A stretch of DNA of 64,000 nt from Hymenopus coronatus (GCA_030762935.1 CM060897.1:109458176-109522175), one strand, 5' to 3'. Positions 22,383-33,438 are shown, counted from the first letter of the stretch. Notes: generated by a model not told the origin, from the sequence alone. Program-made: numbers and translations.

Positions 22383-24236
22383 TACGAAGGGCGTTCATTA
22401 AGTCTTTAGAACATTATTTTTTACAGTTTTTACTTTCTCCATACGCACTATGTACATAGTGTATAGAGAAAGTATTGCACTCCACCAAAAATTCGATACC
22501 GAGATTTCACCGGAAATATATGTTTTAGGGTCCCCAATATCCAAAAAAAGCATTTTCACAAAAAGGTCCGTGTGTGTGTGTGTGTGTGTCCGTGTGTCCA
22601 TGTGTCTGTGAACACGATAACTCAAAAACGAAAAGTCGGTAAAATACCAAACTTGGTATTTAAATTTAGTATCTTCCAGGGATGCGACACGAAGATTTTG
22701 GGAAAAATCCCCCCACCCCAACTACCCTTTACATGGAACTTTTTTCGAAAGCTTTGATTTTCTCAAAAATGGCTCTAACGATTTTGATTACAATTTCGTA
22801 TATTTAACATATTTACCTGGCAAATGAAATGTATATCTTGAATTTTCTGGAAATAGCCTCTGAAGAGTAGTTTATTCTGGATGAATTTTATTGAATTTTG
22901 AATAACTGCTAAACCGTAAGAGATGGACAAAAACTTACTTCACAAAAAATGTAGAGCACATTAAACCACACAATTTATGTTATATACTTTTTTTCGTGGA
23001 GTTCGTCGTTTTTGTGACATTCCTTATTTTTGGTTTCTGCTATGAAAAACGTATACTTTTCTCATACTGGAACTTGTCAACTCCTATCCATATAAACAAA
23101 GGAACTTCATTGCCATGGCAACCAGCTTTTGACTATCACTTTAACCTACGGTTGTCCCTTATTTCGCTTCTACTTACAAGGATGCGAGTAATAAGACTAT
23201 TTCTGCTAATTTGTTCTGATTAGCATAAAGTAAATAGAAGTATAAGCTTTTTAAGAATTATTTGTTGCAGGGATATGGAGAAAGTCATGTGAATGGTACA
23301 CATCAGATTTTTTTTTTTATTTCTCAACGTAATCCCTTTTTAGCTCGATACGCTTCTCCCATTGTTCTCCAACGCCATCCAAATAGCAGAGTTTCGGAAG
23401 GTCCTCAAAATAGGCATAATTCTTGATTTTTCCCTTAAACTGGTGCAATTACGATGCAGAATACTCCCCATTTATTGTTCTTCATTTCTGCAAGTAATTA
23501 ATGTAGATGGTTTCGCGTGCATTCCAAAAAACCAAGTCCATAACACTGTCTGCAGACTTCACCACCTTTGCCTTTTCAGGAGCTGGTTCGCCTTTAAAAA
23601 CCAACCGTTTCGACTATATCCTTGTCTCTGGAGTGTAGTGCATCCATATTTTATCCACAGTTATGTATCGACACAGAAACATCAGGATTGCGACGTAAAA
23701 GTGTCAAACCAGCTTCCGGATCCATCACACGATTGTGTTTACTCTATTTTGACAGCAAAATGGCACCCATCTTGCTGATTTCTTATTACTATTTCGCGCA
23801 CTTTTATTTATCGATCAGTCAAATCTATATCCTGGACTTGATCAACCATTTCGGAGGAAGTCACTTCTACTGGACGTCCGAAACGATGTTTATCATTTGC
23901 GGATGCACGGCCAAGTTTAAATTCATTTATCAAATTGTAAATTGTTGCAAACGCAGGAGCAAATGTGCTATGAAGTTCATCCAGCTCGGCTTTTATCTCT
24001 TTCGGTGTTAAGCCTTTTAAATAGAAGTGTTTAAACACCGCACGAAACTCGTTTTTTCCATCCTTCTAAAGAAGCATAAGATTGTTGATTCAATTGCCTG
24101 TAGCAACGAAACCACATAATGGACATACTGAAACTTTAACTGCCATCTAGTAAGAGGCAACGGTTACTAAATACAAACTTTTTGGATGCTACGAGTGTAA
24201 TTTCTTGTATTTTTAAGGATTTATTAAACGCCCCTA
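22383..24236 (-). mobile_element. mariner element, broken transposase, interrupted by AHF
   Basis: TA target sites flank inverted ends: CGAAGGGCGTTCATTAAG on the left pairs with the right end that reads AAACGCCCCTAG. On the minus strand the transposase starts near 24060 with FYLKGLTPKEIKAELDELHS and NEFKLGRAS (helix-turn-helix), then RFGRPVEVT. Further on are RYITVDK-W (first catalytic Asp region), VFKGEPAPEKAK and VMDLVFWNARE. The segment that should carry HQDNAR and the PPYSPDLAPSDYFLF block is deleted, joining to YAYFEDL and ending IELKRDYVEK at about 23325. Two stops also interrupt it. An AHF copy sits just after the stop codon. The subfamily looks mauritiana/rosa-like by recalled motifs. 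Without AHF the element is about 0.96 kb. Confidence 0.9.
22425..23316 (-). mobile_element. AHF repeat copy inserted in the mariner
   Basis: It lies between ACAGTTTT and a T11 run inside the mariner 3' untranslated part, so both ends are fixed by the host element: TACTTTCTCC on the left and CACATCAGA on the right, with T-runs on both sides. The stem-loop is ACTATGTACATAGTG and the GT microsatellite lies at 22572-22588. It belongs to the same subfamily as 29409-30298. Confidence 0.92.
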
Positions 24237-24797
24237 GAATGTTTAGTATGAGAAGAAAATCGAACAATATCTGTCTATCACAAACTGTAAAGAACGAGGG
24301 CAGAACTATTACCTAGTCTCACATATATAGCACATGTGTCGCTAGATCATTACACAAAATCCGATTTGTGTGTTAAGCCAGACAGCCTGAAGGCAAATTT
24401 CGATGGATAAAATTGGGTGGTAATTTCGTTTTCTGTAAGTGCAACTTTAACACTAAACAGTGAAGATTCAAAATCATATTGAAAAGATTTTGTAAATCTT
24501 CGTGGCATTTCAGCAGGTTAATATTGTATGAGTTAATCCAAGTGAATAAGTTATGGAATGGAATTTCTTTCTTAACATTAGCTATTTCAATTCATCCGGA
24601 TTTCCTATAATATAAATTAAAGTAGATTCACGTATATAATATGAAAATCTTATTGAAAAAAATATCCAGCATAACTTCTATGGACATAACGGGGGCTTTT
24701 TCTTGTTAAACAACTCATATATTCACTGTAGATTATTGCAATTACGTTATTTTATATAATTATACACATACTATACATTCATTATTACATGCATACT
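24237..24797. other. Unrecognised AT-rich stretch
   Basis: Nothing recognisable to the right of the mariner. Confidence 0.4.
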
Positions 24798-24915
24798 TGC
24801 AGACTCTGTGGGGGATATTGTTAGTTAAAGTGAATAAAGTAAATTTCCACGCCCTAGCCGAGAATCGAATCTGGGAGCTCCGAGTGACTACTCGACTACC
24901 GAGTCAGTCGATACA
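24798..24915 (-). mobile_element. SINE-C copy, partial
   Basis: On the minus strand a tRNA-like head (GTAGTCGAGTAGTCACTCGG, then GATTCGATTC as B-box) is followed by GGCGTGGAAATTTAC and, further on, CCCACAGAGTCTG. The same order of blocks is found on the plus strand at 51075-51335. Confidence 0.7.
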
Positions 24916-25381
24916 ATTTTGTTTTCAGTGCAATTTCATAAAAATATGAGAGTCACTTTTGTAAAGGTATATGAGGATAAGGGTTCGAGGAACTTTGTGT
25001 GCCTTTTCCATTCACCGCAGGGTACCTCAATGGCAACGCGGCTGGCATAAAACCCCAAAGGGATAGACCGCGTTGCAATGCTGCTTCTGTTAGGGTACTA
25101 TGCTCGTTATTATCGTCAAGAGGCTCATTCTATTTGACCTGTTCTGTGCCCCCGTTTTTCTGGACTCTCAGCGCGAATCTAAGTTCATGTAAATTTTAAG
25201 GAAGTCGTGCATACTTATTCGCTGCTTTACATGATTTTCTCAGCAAGTTTCCTCCTATTGTATGCATTTTTATACCACCTTATGAACTGGCCCAGTTTAT
25301 AGAGTTGACAGAGCTTCCAATCTCTATTACATTTTCGTTCTTTACAAAGGAGTATATGTCTCATATTACAGATCGGACTGG
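24916..25381. other. Unrecognised stretch
   Basis: 25000-25200 has slightly raised GC and a 66-codon frame (24999-25199) with no recognisable motif. Confidence 0.35.
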
Positions 25382-26235
25382 AGTTTTACTTTCTCTATAC
25401 GTACTACGTACATGGCGTATAGAGAAGACATTGTAATGCAACCAAAAATTCGATACAGAGATTTCACTGAAAATATATCTTTTGAGACCAGCTGAATACA
25501 AAAAAGCATTTTAGAAAAATGTCCGTGTGTGTCTGTGTGTGCGTGTATCTGTGGGCAGCATAGCTCAAAAACGAAAATACCATTAAATACCAATCTTTGT
25601 ATTTAAGTTCAGTATCTTCCAAGGATGCTTCCTCCAGTTACTATTTACATGGAACATTTTTGAAAAATTTTAATTTTGTTAAAAATGGCTCTAACGATTT
25701 TGATTAAAGTGCCTTATGTTTAACATATTTTATAACAAACGAGTCAAACAAAATTTATATCTTGAATTTTCTGGGAATAGCCTCTGAAGACCTGTTCATT
25801 CCGGATGACTTTTGTATAACTAGCAAACCATAAGAGATATACAAAAAATGTAGATCTTATTAAAACACACAATTTATATCATATATATTAGTTGCTGTTG
25901 TTGAGTTAACCGTTTTCGATATATTCGGGATTATTGGTTTCAATCTTAAGCTACTTAAACTTTTCTCAAAAGGGAAGACATCTTTCTTCTCGTTTCTCTT
26001 TGTTTACTTCTGACAAGCAAAGAGGTTGGAATATCAATTGTTTGACAGAGACCGGCTGTTAAAGGACGAGACTATTGCTTCAGTCTGTGCATTTTCTTAT
26101 TTCCCCTTCTACTTACAAGACTAATTCTGCTTATGATTATCTTGATTATCATGATGTATATAACTGATTAATGTTTTGAATAAAAAGTTTGTTTGCCGTA
26201 TAACTAGAGGACATGGAACACAATAGATTTGCCCT
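25382..26235 (-). mobile_element. AHF repeat copy
   Basis: It starts TTTTACTTTCTCTATACG and ends near AGAGGACATGGAACACAATA. GT-rich at 25524-25551. The ACCCTTTACATG block is shortened. Confidence 0.8.
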
Positions 26236-26385
26236 TCTACAAACAAGGAACCAAGTAACAATGACAGTTTCTACTAACCTTTTATCTCGATTAGCAAGAT
26301 ATAGATAGAATAATAAGATTTTTAACAATAATTTGTTACAGAGATGTAGTGAAAGTCATGTAAATGAAATATATCAGATCTTTTT
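26236..26385 (-). mobile_element. AHF right-part fragment (this orientation), tandem
   Basis: Only the last ~140 bp of a unit (CCTTCTACAAACAAGGAACC through AGTCATGTAAATGAAATA and CAGATC) follows the previous copy in the same orientation. Confidence 0.7.
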
Positions 26386-26526
26386 AGTGAAAATATGTCG
26401 AATATAAAAATACCCAAGTCTGGGCTTTTCTCCCATGTGCCCAAGTTTGACAAGAAAAAACCTACAAATTACAATGATTCAGTAATACTATTTAATTCCT
26501 TGCATGCATCATTGTTTCAAAAATTG

Positions 26527-27374
26527 TAATGTGTTCCATTCATATAAATTTCTCTAGCTGTACAAAAACAAACTTTTCTTACAAAATATTGTTTCTTTAT
26601 CTACGTCAATCTAGATAAGCATTAGCAGAATTGGTCTCATTACTTGCTTCAGTGTAAGTAGAACCGAAATAAGGGAATACATTAGGTTAAAGGGATAGTC
26701 AATTCTTTTAAAAGCTGGTCATACTGAAACAATTGCGGTTCGGTTCGCTTTGCGATTTAAGAAAAGTTAATTACCTTAAAATTGAAAAAAAACAAAAACA
26801 ACAATGAATATCTTGAAAATACCTCTACAGTAAAAAAGAATATGATATAAATTATGTGTTTTAACGAAATCTACATATTTTATTAGTAAGTTTTTGTTTA
26901 TCTCTTTCGGTTTTGCAAAATTCTACTAAGTTCAACCAGAATAAAGGGTTCTTTAGAGGCTATTCCCAGAAATGTCAAAATATACATTTTATTTATGATT
27001 TGAATATCTTTAATATACGGTATTTTAATCAAAATCGTTAGAGCTATTTTTTAAAAAAGAAATAACAATTTTCGAAAAATCTTCTATGTAGTTGGGGTTG
27101 CGTAGATTTTCTTAAAAATCTTCGTTTTGCACCCTTGGAAGGTAAGGAGCTTAAATACCAAGTTTGGTATTTAACCGACTTGTCGTTTTTGAGCTATGCT
27201 GTCTAGAGACACACAGACACACACACGTATCTTTTTCTAAAAATGTCGTTTTTCGTACTTAAGGGATCTTAAAACTTATATTTTCGGTAAAATCTCTGTA
27301 TCGAATTTTCGGTTGGAATACAATACCATATCGATCTACTATGTACATTATACATGCGGGCTAGAAAAAGTAAA
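26527..27374 (+). mobile_element. AHF repeat copy, near full length
   Basis: It runs from TGTAATGTGTTCCATTCAT to GGGCTAGAAAAAGTAAATG, with the CA block at 27210-27226 and a degraded hairpin (CTATGTACATTATACATG). Confidence 0.85.
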
Positions 27375-27417
27375 TGTAGAACGAGAAACTTAAAAAATGA
27401 TACATTTTCCTTTTAAC

Positions 27418-27556
27418 TACTTTTACTTTCTCTATTTTGTACAAAGTGCATAGGTAGAGAAAGTATTGCATTCCATCCGTAAATTTCCATGAAAATCATG
27501 GTATTGTATTATTGGGTACTACCTACGTAGCATGTTCTATGTAAAGAAAGTAAACA
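27418..27556. mobile_element. Two AHF hairpin ends facing each other
   Basis: 27418-27490 is a minus-orientation hairpin end (CTTTTACTTTCTCTATTTTG and AGAGAAAGTATTGCATTCC). 27495-27556 is a plus-orientation end (ACCTACGTAGCATGTTC and AAGAAAGTAAAC). The bodies are deleted, leaving back-to-back termini. Confidence 0.6.
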
Positions 27557-28352
27557 TGTATAGAAACTAAATAGTGTGTTTTAACGATATATTGGGCCGC
27601 GCCGTGGCCGAGTGGTTAGACCACTCGACTCTCACCTAGACGGCCGGGGTTCGATCCCAAGCGAGCGCATGTGAGATTTGTGGTGGACAAAACGGCGCTG
27701 GGGCGGGTTTTCTCCGGGTACTCCGGTTTCCCCCGCCATTGCATTCCACCGGTGCTCCATCATCATTCATGTATCATCAGTGTCACCGCCTGCGGTGCCA
27801 TTAGTAGTTAAAGCGGGCGTTAAACACTACCAAAAAAAAAATTAACGATATCTATATATTTCTGTAGTAAACTTTTGTCTACTCTTGTGGTTTACCAATT
27901 TTACAAAAGTGATACAAAAGAAATCAAAATGAAATTTTAAGAGTTTATCCCCGGAAAATTAAAAATATACATTTCGCTTATCATACAAATATATTAAGCA
28001 TATAGCATTTTAATCAAAATCGTTGGAGCCATTTTTGAGAATTTAAAACATTTCGAAAAATCTTCCATGAAAACAGTAGTTCGGGGTGGGTGGATATTAT
28101 TGAAAATATTCTTGTCATATCCTTAGAAGATACTGAACTTAAATACCAATTATGGTATTTAACCGACTTTTCGTTTTTGAGTTATGCTGTTCACACACAC
28201 ACACACACTTGCGGATCTTTTTCTAAAAATGTTTTTTTTTTTGGATTCATATGACTCTAAAATATGTATTTCCGATGAAATCTTGGTATCGAATACAAAT
28301 CCTTCTCTATCCTCTCTATACATTGTATATAAATGCTAGACAAATTAAAAAT
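27557..28352 (+). mobile_element. AHF repeat copy, left-truncated, with SINE-A insertion
   Basis: It starts at AGTGTGTTTTAACGATAT, is split by SINE-A, then resumes with TAACGATATCTATATATTTC and ends with TGTATATAAATGCTAGAC. CA block at 28192-28207. Confidence 0.8.
27591..27841 (+). mobile_element. SINE-A copy, best preserved
   Basis: GGCCGCGCCGTGGCCGAGTG and GGTTCGATCCC form the tRNA-like head (serine/leucine-type A-box). A GC-rich body with CGGTGCTCCATCATC follows, then GTGCCATTAGTAGTTAAAGC and GGGCGTTAAACACTACC before the A tail. Exact 10 bp target copies TTAACGATAT lie at 27581-27590 and 27842-27851. It should have an internal RNA polymerase III promoter by type; it has no coding function. 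Confidence 0.93.
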
Positions 28353-28392
28353 CAAGACTGGATGGCACCGTATCGCGAAATATGTCACAAGA

Positions 28393-28508
28393 CCATTTCT
28401 GCTAACTGATCTCGATTAGCATGAAGTAGGTAAAGAAATAGGCTTTTGCATGAATATTTTGTAACAGTACGTAGAGAAAGACATGGGAATGCTACACGAC
28501 AGCTTTTT
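28393..28508 (-). mobile_element. AHF terminal fragment
   Basis: CCATTTCTGCTAACTGATC, ATTAGCATGAAGTAGG and AGAGAAAGACATGGGAATG match the last ~115 bp of minus-orientation AHF. Confidence 0.7.
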
Positions 28509-28968
28509 AACTTGAATCTATAAACAGTCGATGTAAAAGAAAATTTACTAGACATAAAATAGCAGCAAGAACACTAGGGTTTGCAGAACGAAATATAACG
28601 AGAAGATGGGTAAAAGGTTTTTCTACTGAAACCGTAAGTTCTGGTTTTCTGGTAAGAGTAAAGGGAATTCGTGGCTATATCCAATTATCGTAAATATGAA
28701 TATGGCGACACAGGACTGGATGCCATATGGTACCATCGTGTTCCAAAACTTTCTGCTCTCTCCGTCCTGCAAGTGGTTGCCAAGTAGAAACACAGAAAAT
28801 GATGTTCAGCATGGCTACGCATGCTCAGTGTTATGGATCGAAATGAAGGGATATTTATGCTTCATCTTCATGACACATTGCAATAAAGTGACGTCAATTG
28901 AGGTTGACTAGAAGATCTAGAAAACAGAACACACGTTTAAACATAAATAGACAACCGTCATCATCATC
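28509..28968. other. Unrecognised stretch
   Basis: One reading (about 28555-28620) gives KIAARTLGFAERNITRRW, which looks faintly like a helix-turn-helix, but the frame does not continue and I do not assign a family. Confidence 0.3.
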
Positions 28969-29211
28969 GGGGCTGCACCGTGGCCTAGTGGTTAGACCAC
29001 TCGCCTCTCACCTAGGCGGCCCGGGTTCGATCCCAAGTGATCGCATATGGGATTTTTGGTGGACAAAGCGCTGCAGGAGTGGGGTTTCCTCTGGGTCCTT
29101 CAGTTTCCCTTGCCATCTCATTCGACCGGTGCTGCATCTTCATTCCAAGTATCATCAGTGTCATCGCCTGCGGTGCCATGTAGTAAAGACGGGCGTTAAA
29201 AAGCTATCAAA
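28969..29211 (+). mobile_element. SINE-A copy
   Basis: Head CACCGTGGCCTAGTGG, B-box GGTTCGATCCC, body and tail GACGGGCGTTAAA. Short flanking ATCATC repeats (28963-28968 and 29212-29217). It sits immediately before a SINE-B copy. The long frame across it (28898-29287) is not a gene. Confidence 0.88.
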
Positions 29212-29216
29212 ATCAT

Positions 29217-29400
29217 CACCTCTTGGTAGTGTGGGGTTGACTGCCTCACATTCAAGAGATCGCGGGATCCAATCTTACGTAAGGTGAGTTACCAGGATAA
29301 GGTTTTCTGGGGTATTTCCCTTAGCCTGAGAATACACATGTTAAGTCTTTGTGGTCTTCCAAAATCTCTGGTAGCAAATGAATTATATTGCAAGGCCTCT
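29217..29400 (+). mobile_element. SINE-B copy
   Basis: CACCTCTTGGTAGTGTGGGG, GACTGCCTCACATTCAAGAG and AAGGTGAGTTACCAGGATAA match, in order, the minus-strand copies at 34656-34752 and 45960-46062. The B-box is degraded (GGGATCCAATC). Confidence 0.7.
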
Positions 29401-29403
29401 TTT

Positions 29404-29556
29404 GTCAATTTTTACTTTCTCTATACGCACTATGTACATAGTGTATAGAGAAGTTATTGCACTCCACCCAAAAATTCGATACCGAGATTTCACCGGAAAT
29501 ATATGTTTTAGGGTCCCCAATATCCAAAAAAAGCATTTTCACAAAAAGGTCCATGT

Positions 29557-29594
<38 letters not shown>

Positions 29595-30298
29595 GTGTGT
29601 CCGTGAACACGATAACTCAAAAACGAAAAGTCGGTAAAATACCAAACTTGTTATTTAAGTTTAGTATCTTCCAGGGATGTGAAACGAAGATTTTGAGAAA
29701 AATCCCCCCACCTCCAACTACCCTTTACATGGAACTTTTTTCGAAAATTTTGATTGTCTCAAAAATGGCTCTAACGATTTTGATTAAAATTTCGTATATT
29801 AAACATATTTACCTGACAAATAAAATGTATATCTTGAATTTTGTAGGAATAGCCTCTGAAGGGTAGTTTATTCTGGATGAATTTTACGGAATTTTGAATA
29901 ACTGCTAAACCGTAAGAGATGGACAAAAACTTACTACACAAAAATGCAAAGCACATTAAAACACACACTTTATGTTATATAATTTTTTTCGTGGAGTTCG
30001 TCGTTTTTGAGACATTCCTTGTTTTTGGTTTCTGCTATGAAAAACTTATATTTTTCTCATACAGGAACTTGTCAACTCAGATCCATATAAACAAAGGAAC
30101 TTCATTGACATAGGAACCAGCTTTTGACTATCACTTTAACCTATGGTAGTCCCTTATTTCGCTGCTACTTACAAGGAGGCAAGTAACAAGACTATTTCTG
30201 CTAATTTTTTCTGATTAGCATAAAGTAAATAGAAACATAAGCATTTTAAGAATACTTTGTTGCAGGGATATAGAGAATGGTACACATCAGATTTTTCT
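29404..30298 (-). mobile_element. AHF repeat copy, same young subfamily as 22425-23316
   Basis: It starts TTTTTACTTTCTCTATACGC with stem-loop ACTATGTACATAGTG and a GT run at 29555-29591. It shares TTTTAGGGTCCCCAATATCC and CATTTTCACAAAAAGGTCC with the copy in the mariner, where other copies read TTTGAGACCCCCTGAATCC. By eye it is roughly 95% identical over long stretches. Frames of 162 and 71 codons here reflect this repeat. Confidence 0.9.
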
Positions 30299-30334
30299 TC
30301 TGGCATTCGAGAAATATGGTATCTCCATTTCATT

Positions 30335-30565
30335 TTATGTCGCCCTCTGCGGTGTAGTGGTTACCCAAGATTGTAGATTCAAACCTCTCGGAGGGAAATG
30401 GATTTTTTTCAGACGCAAATATTTTTAACAATGCTTTCTTTGGATGGGAAGTAAAGCTGTGGTCCCGAGTAACGTTTATTTCCACGTAAAAGAACCCCAT
30501 GCCATGAAAGAAGAAGGTTCCTGAGCAACTTTCCCGCCATTTCGCGTCCGCAAGTCGTGATTTCA
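30335..30565 (+). mobile_element. SINE-D copy with conserved internal domain
   Basis: A tRNA-like head (GTGTAGTGGTTACC, then GTAGATTCAAACC) is followed by GGAGGGAAATGG and a domain with GTAAAGCTGTGGTCCCGAGT and CCACGTAAAAGAACCCCATG. The same order of blocks is on the minus strand at 56335-56545. Similar GTCCCG...CACGT(T)AAAGAACC domains occur in SINEs of several invertebrates by my recollection. Confidence 0.7.
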
Positions 30566-30637
30566 TCCTACAGTGCTCTCTGTGGGCGACAAGCTGGCCT
30601 CTCGACACCATTGTACATAGTGGCGAACTCACGAACT

Positions 30638-30770
30638 TACTGGACGAAGAAGCGCTTTCTTCAGGTTCTCCGGTTTTCTCCACCATCACATTCCGCCGGT
30701 GCTCCTTTTTCATTCCAGGTATTATCAGTGCCACAAATAGTAAAAGCGGGCGTTAAACACTATCAAAAAC
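30638..30770 (+). mobile_element. SINE-A 3' part (head missing)
   Basis: GGACGAAGAAGCGC aligns with the SINE-A body; CCGCCGGTGCTCC and AAAGCGGGCGTTAAACACTA follow. It lies about 75 bp after SINE-D, so either a truncated insertion or a composite element. Confidence 0.8.
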
Positions 30771-31412
30771 ATTTGGCATACTCTTGCGGTGTTTGTGTGT
30801 TTATTAATGTGTATGTTTATGTATTTGGTATCAAAAACCGGTAATTCAAATAGGTCAACAAAGGAAATTTGGTGAAATTAGTAAAAAGATGAAAAAGGAA
30901 TACAGTATCGGAGTTCTGACAAGCCTGTGAAACTGTATTTAAAAATAACAAAAAGAAAACAAAAAAAACCCCTGGAAATTCAAATTTAATCTTGGAAAAA
31001 CCGTAATGAGGCCCTTGCTCCATTTGGGAGATACAGGAAATATTACTACTATTTCGTTTTATATTTCCTGATTTTATCACTTAGATCATTCTTAAAACTT
31101 TCTCTTATCCTTTCACTTTTAAAGTCAGTCAGCCCCGTAACTGAAAAATGTCATTTCGGCCATTTCAATCATTCTTTTATCATTACTATTCATGGCATAG
31201 ATCTTGGCTCAACAAGATATAATGGGTACTGCTATTGTTTTATACCATTTTAATATCGCAACGCTTCTTATCGCTTTCTTGTTTTTATTCCTATTTTAAT
31301 GTTCGTTTGCCACATATGTATTGAAATTACAATACCTTTTGTTTTAGATCTCTTACTTATTCAAATAAAATGTCATAACATAGTTTGTTGAAAATTTCAC
31401 TTGTTCTAATAT
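30771..31412. other. Unrecognised AT-rich stretch
   Basis: GT-rich at 30786-30822 and A-rich at 30950-30970. No frame or repeat match. Confidence 0.4.
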
Positions 31413-32308
31413 TTCGATTTTACTTTCTTTACTTAATACATTGTAAATAGGTGGAGAAGGTACTTCATTCCACCCAAAAATTCGATACCGCGACTTCACT
31501 TGAAATACATGTTTTAGAGTCCTCTGTACTAAAAAAGGCACTTTTAGAAACAGATCCGTGTGTCCGCATGTGTTCGTATGTCCCTGAGTGATTCTGTGAA
31601 CAACTAACTCAAAAACAAAAAGTCGGTTAAATACCAAACTTCATAATCAAAGATGCGACACAAATAATGTCAAGAAAATCCTTCACTCGAAATATCCTTT
31701 GTATGAAAAAAAAAAATTGAAACTTTTTATTTTCTCTAAATTGACTAACTTTTGAATAAAATACAGTATATTTAAGTTATTTACGTGATATAAAATATAT
31801 ATTTTGAATTCTCTAGGGATAACCTCTGAAGACCTCTTCACTCAGGATGACCTATACTTAGCTGGTAACTTTTAGAGATAGACAAAAAGTTACTACACAA
31901 AACAATGTAGATCTCGTTAAGACATAGAATTTATGTCAATAGATTCCTTTTTGTGGCGTCAAACATTTCCGAGATACTCTTTGTTATTGGTTTCAATTTT
32001 AAAATACTTAAAAGTTTTCTCATACATGATTTTGTCATTTCTGTTTCTTTTTTTTTTTTTTACTCCTGGTCAGGCAAATAAAACCGAATTTCAATCACAT
32101 AGCAACAAGCTTTAAAGTAATTGACTGTTGCTTTAGCCTAGACGACTTCCTTATGTTCCTTCTACTTATTAGAAGCTAAATAATAATACAATTTCTGCTA
32201 ATATTAGTCTTGATTAGGATGAAGTACATAGAGAAGTTAGCTTTTGTAACAATAATCTGTTACAGAATAGGCAAGGAAAGTCATGTGAATGGAACACATT
32301 AAATATGT
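31413..32308 (-). mobile_element. AHF repeat copy
   Basis: It starts TTTTACTTTCTTTACTTAA and ends AAGTCATGTGAATGGAACAC. The hairpin has lost one arm. A T-run lies at 32048-32060. Confidence 0.85.
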
Positions 32309-33438
32309 TAGTATTTTTGACCGAGTTGGTCTAGTTGTAGTCTATCTTCGTTGTCTGATAAACACACATATAAATAATTAGAAAAACATTTAAATATAAA
32401 TAAACAAATAAATATTAAATTAGGTTTCTATTGACCCTAAAACAAGAACAAAACAACATTTTAATAATTATTTACCTATAAATGATATTGCAGCATTTGT
32501 ATACAAATCTTTAGTACCTGATTCAATATATCAATAATTCTAAAATATTTTTTTCTTTAATATATATCATCATAATCACCATCTAAACAAGTGCTGGGCA
32601 ACGCCCGTTACGATTTCATAAAATACGATTTTTTTTCCTTTCTCAGATTCAGTCTTTTTTTTTTTTTCTTTTTTTTTTTCAAGTGCTTAAGTGTAATAGT
32701 GTTTAGTGAAAATTACTAAGTGTTTTTTACCTTCCTCTTCTGCCAATGTTTTTTAATATATTGTTTTAACTAATAAAAGTAATACTTTTTCAATTAATGT
32801 GTATGCAACCTTAAAAGGTCATGTAAGGAAGGATAGGATGGAGGAAAATTGGAAGTGTACATTATATATGTAGGAGCCATTAAATGGCGCTGTCCGGTGT
32901 TCCTGGATCAGTTTCCATCTCAAACTTGATACATTAAAGATTTCAGGACACCAAGTGTAAGCTTGGGCAGGGAACAACGAGCTCCAAAATGCATTATTGG
33001 AACAGACGAGTTGTTAATGGAATGTTGCAACAGATCCCAGGAAAGATACACAGGGTTCCTGAATACTTTTCTTTTCTTCGCATACTTGGGTGAGCCTGGT
33101 TGGAATCCCTTTCTAAACGAACTGTAGGTTCTAAGATGAGGTTTTTTTAAGGTTTTAGATATTTTCTGTCGATAGTCACTATAACGACACGTCTGTTGGA
33201 GTCTTATCGAGAGATACCTGGATTTTCTTCATGAACTTCTCATCCTTGTTTAGCTAATGCAGATACTGGGTGTATGTTTAATTATTTATTGAATTTCCAA
33301 CATGTTAAAGTCCATTTTACAATTGTATATTTGGATTATAGTTACATACAATGTGTACAATTACGTAAATACAGTTATTATTAAGTGTGAATGATCCAAC
33401 AAAAGAATTAACATTAATTTAGTTAGACCAATAATAAA
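32309..33438. other. 1.1 kb unrecognised region with T-rich tracts
   Basis: Long T/C tracts lie at about 32630-32682. 32880-33210 is less AT-rich and contains no sustained frame or recognised repeat. Confidence 0.4.

Noticed and set aside
23362..24011. Overlapping plus-strand frames of 138 and 129 codons
   Set aside because: Antisense shadow of the mariner transposase, whose conserved motifs are on the minus strand.
27597..27668. tRNA-Ser/Leu-like gene
   Set aside because: A- and B-boxes are present but the acceptor stem does not pair and the sequence continues into the SINE-A body.
28898..29287. 129-codon frame with VVRPLASHLGGPGSIPSD
   Set aside because: This peptide is the translation of the SINE-A tRNA-like head and recurs wherever SINE-A is in this frame; not a gene.
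29378..29866. 162-codon open frame, the longest in the window
   Set aside because: It lies wholly within an AHF copy, includes the (GT)n-encoded CVCVCV run, and has no counterpart frame in other AHF copies.
30330..30734. 134-codon minus-strand frame
   Set aside because: It spans SINE-D and the SINE-A tail in antisense; the matching SINE-D copy at 56335-56545 does not keep the frame.
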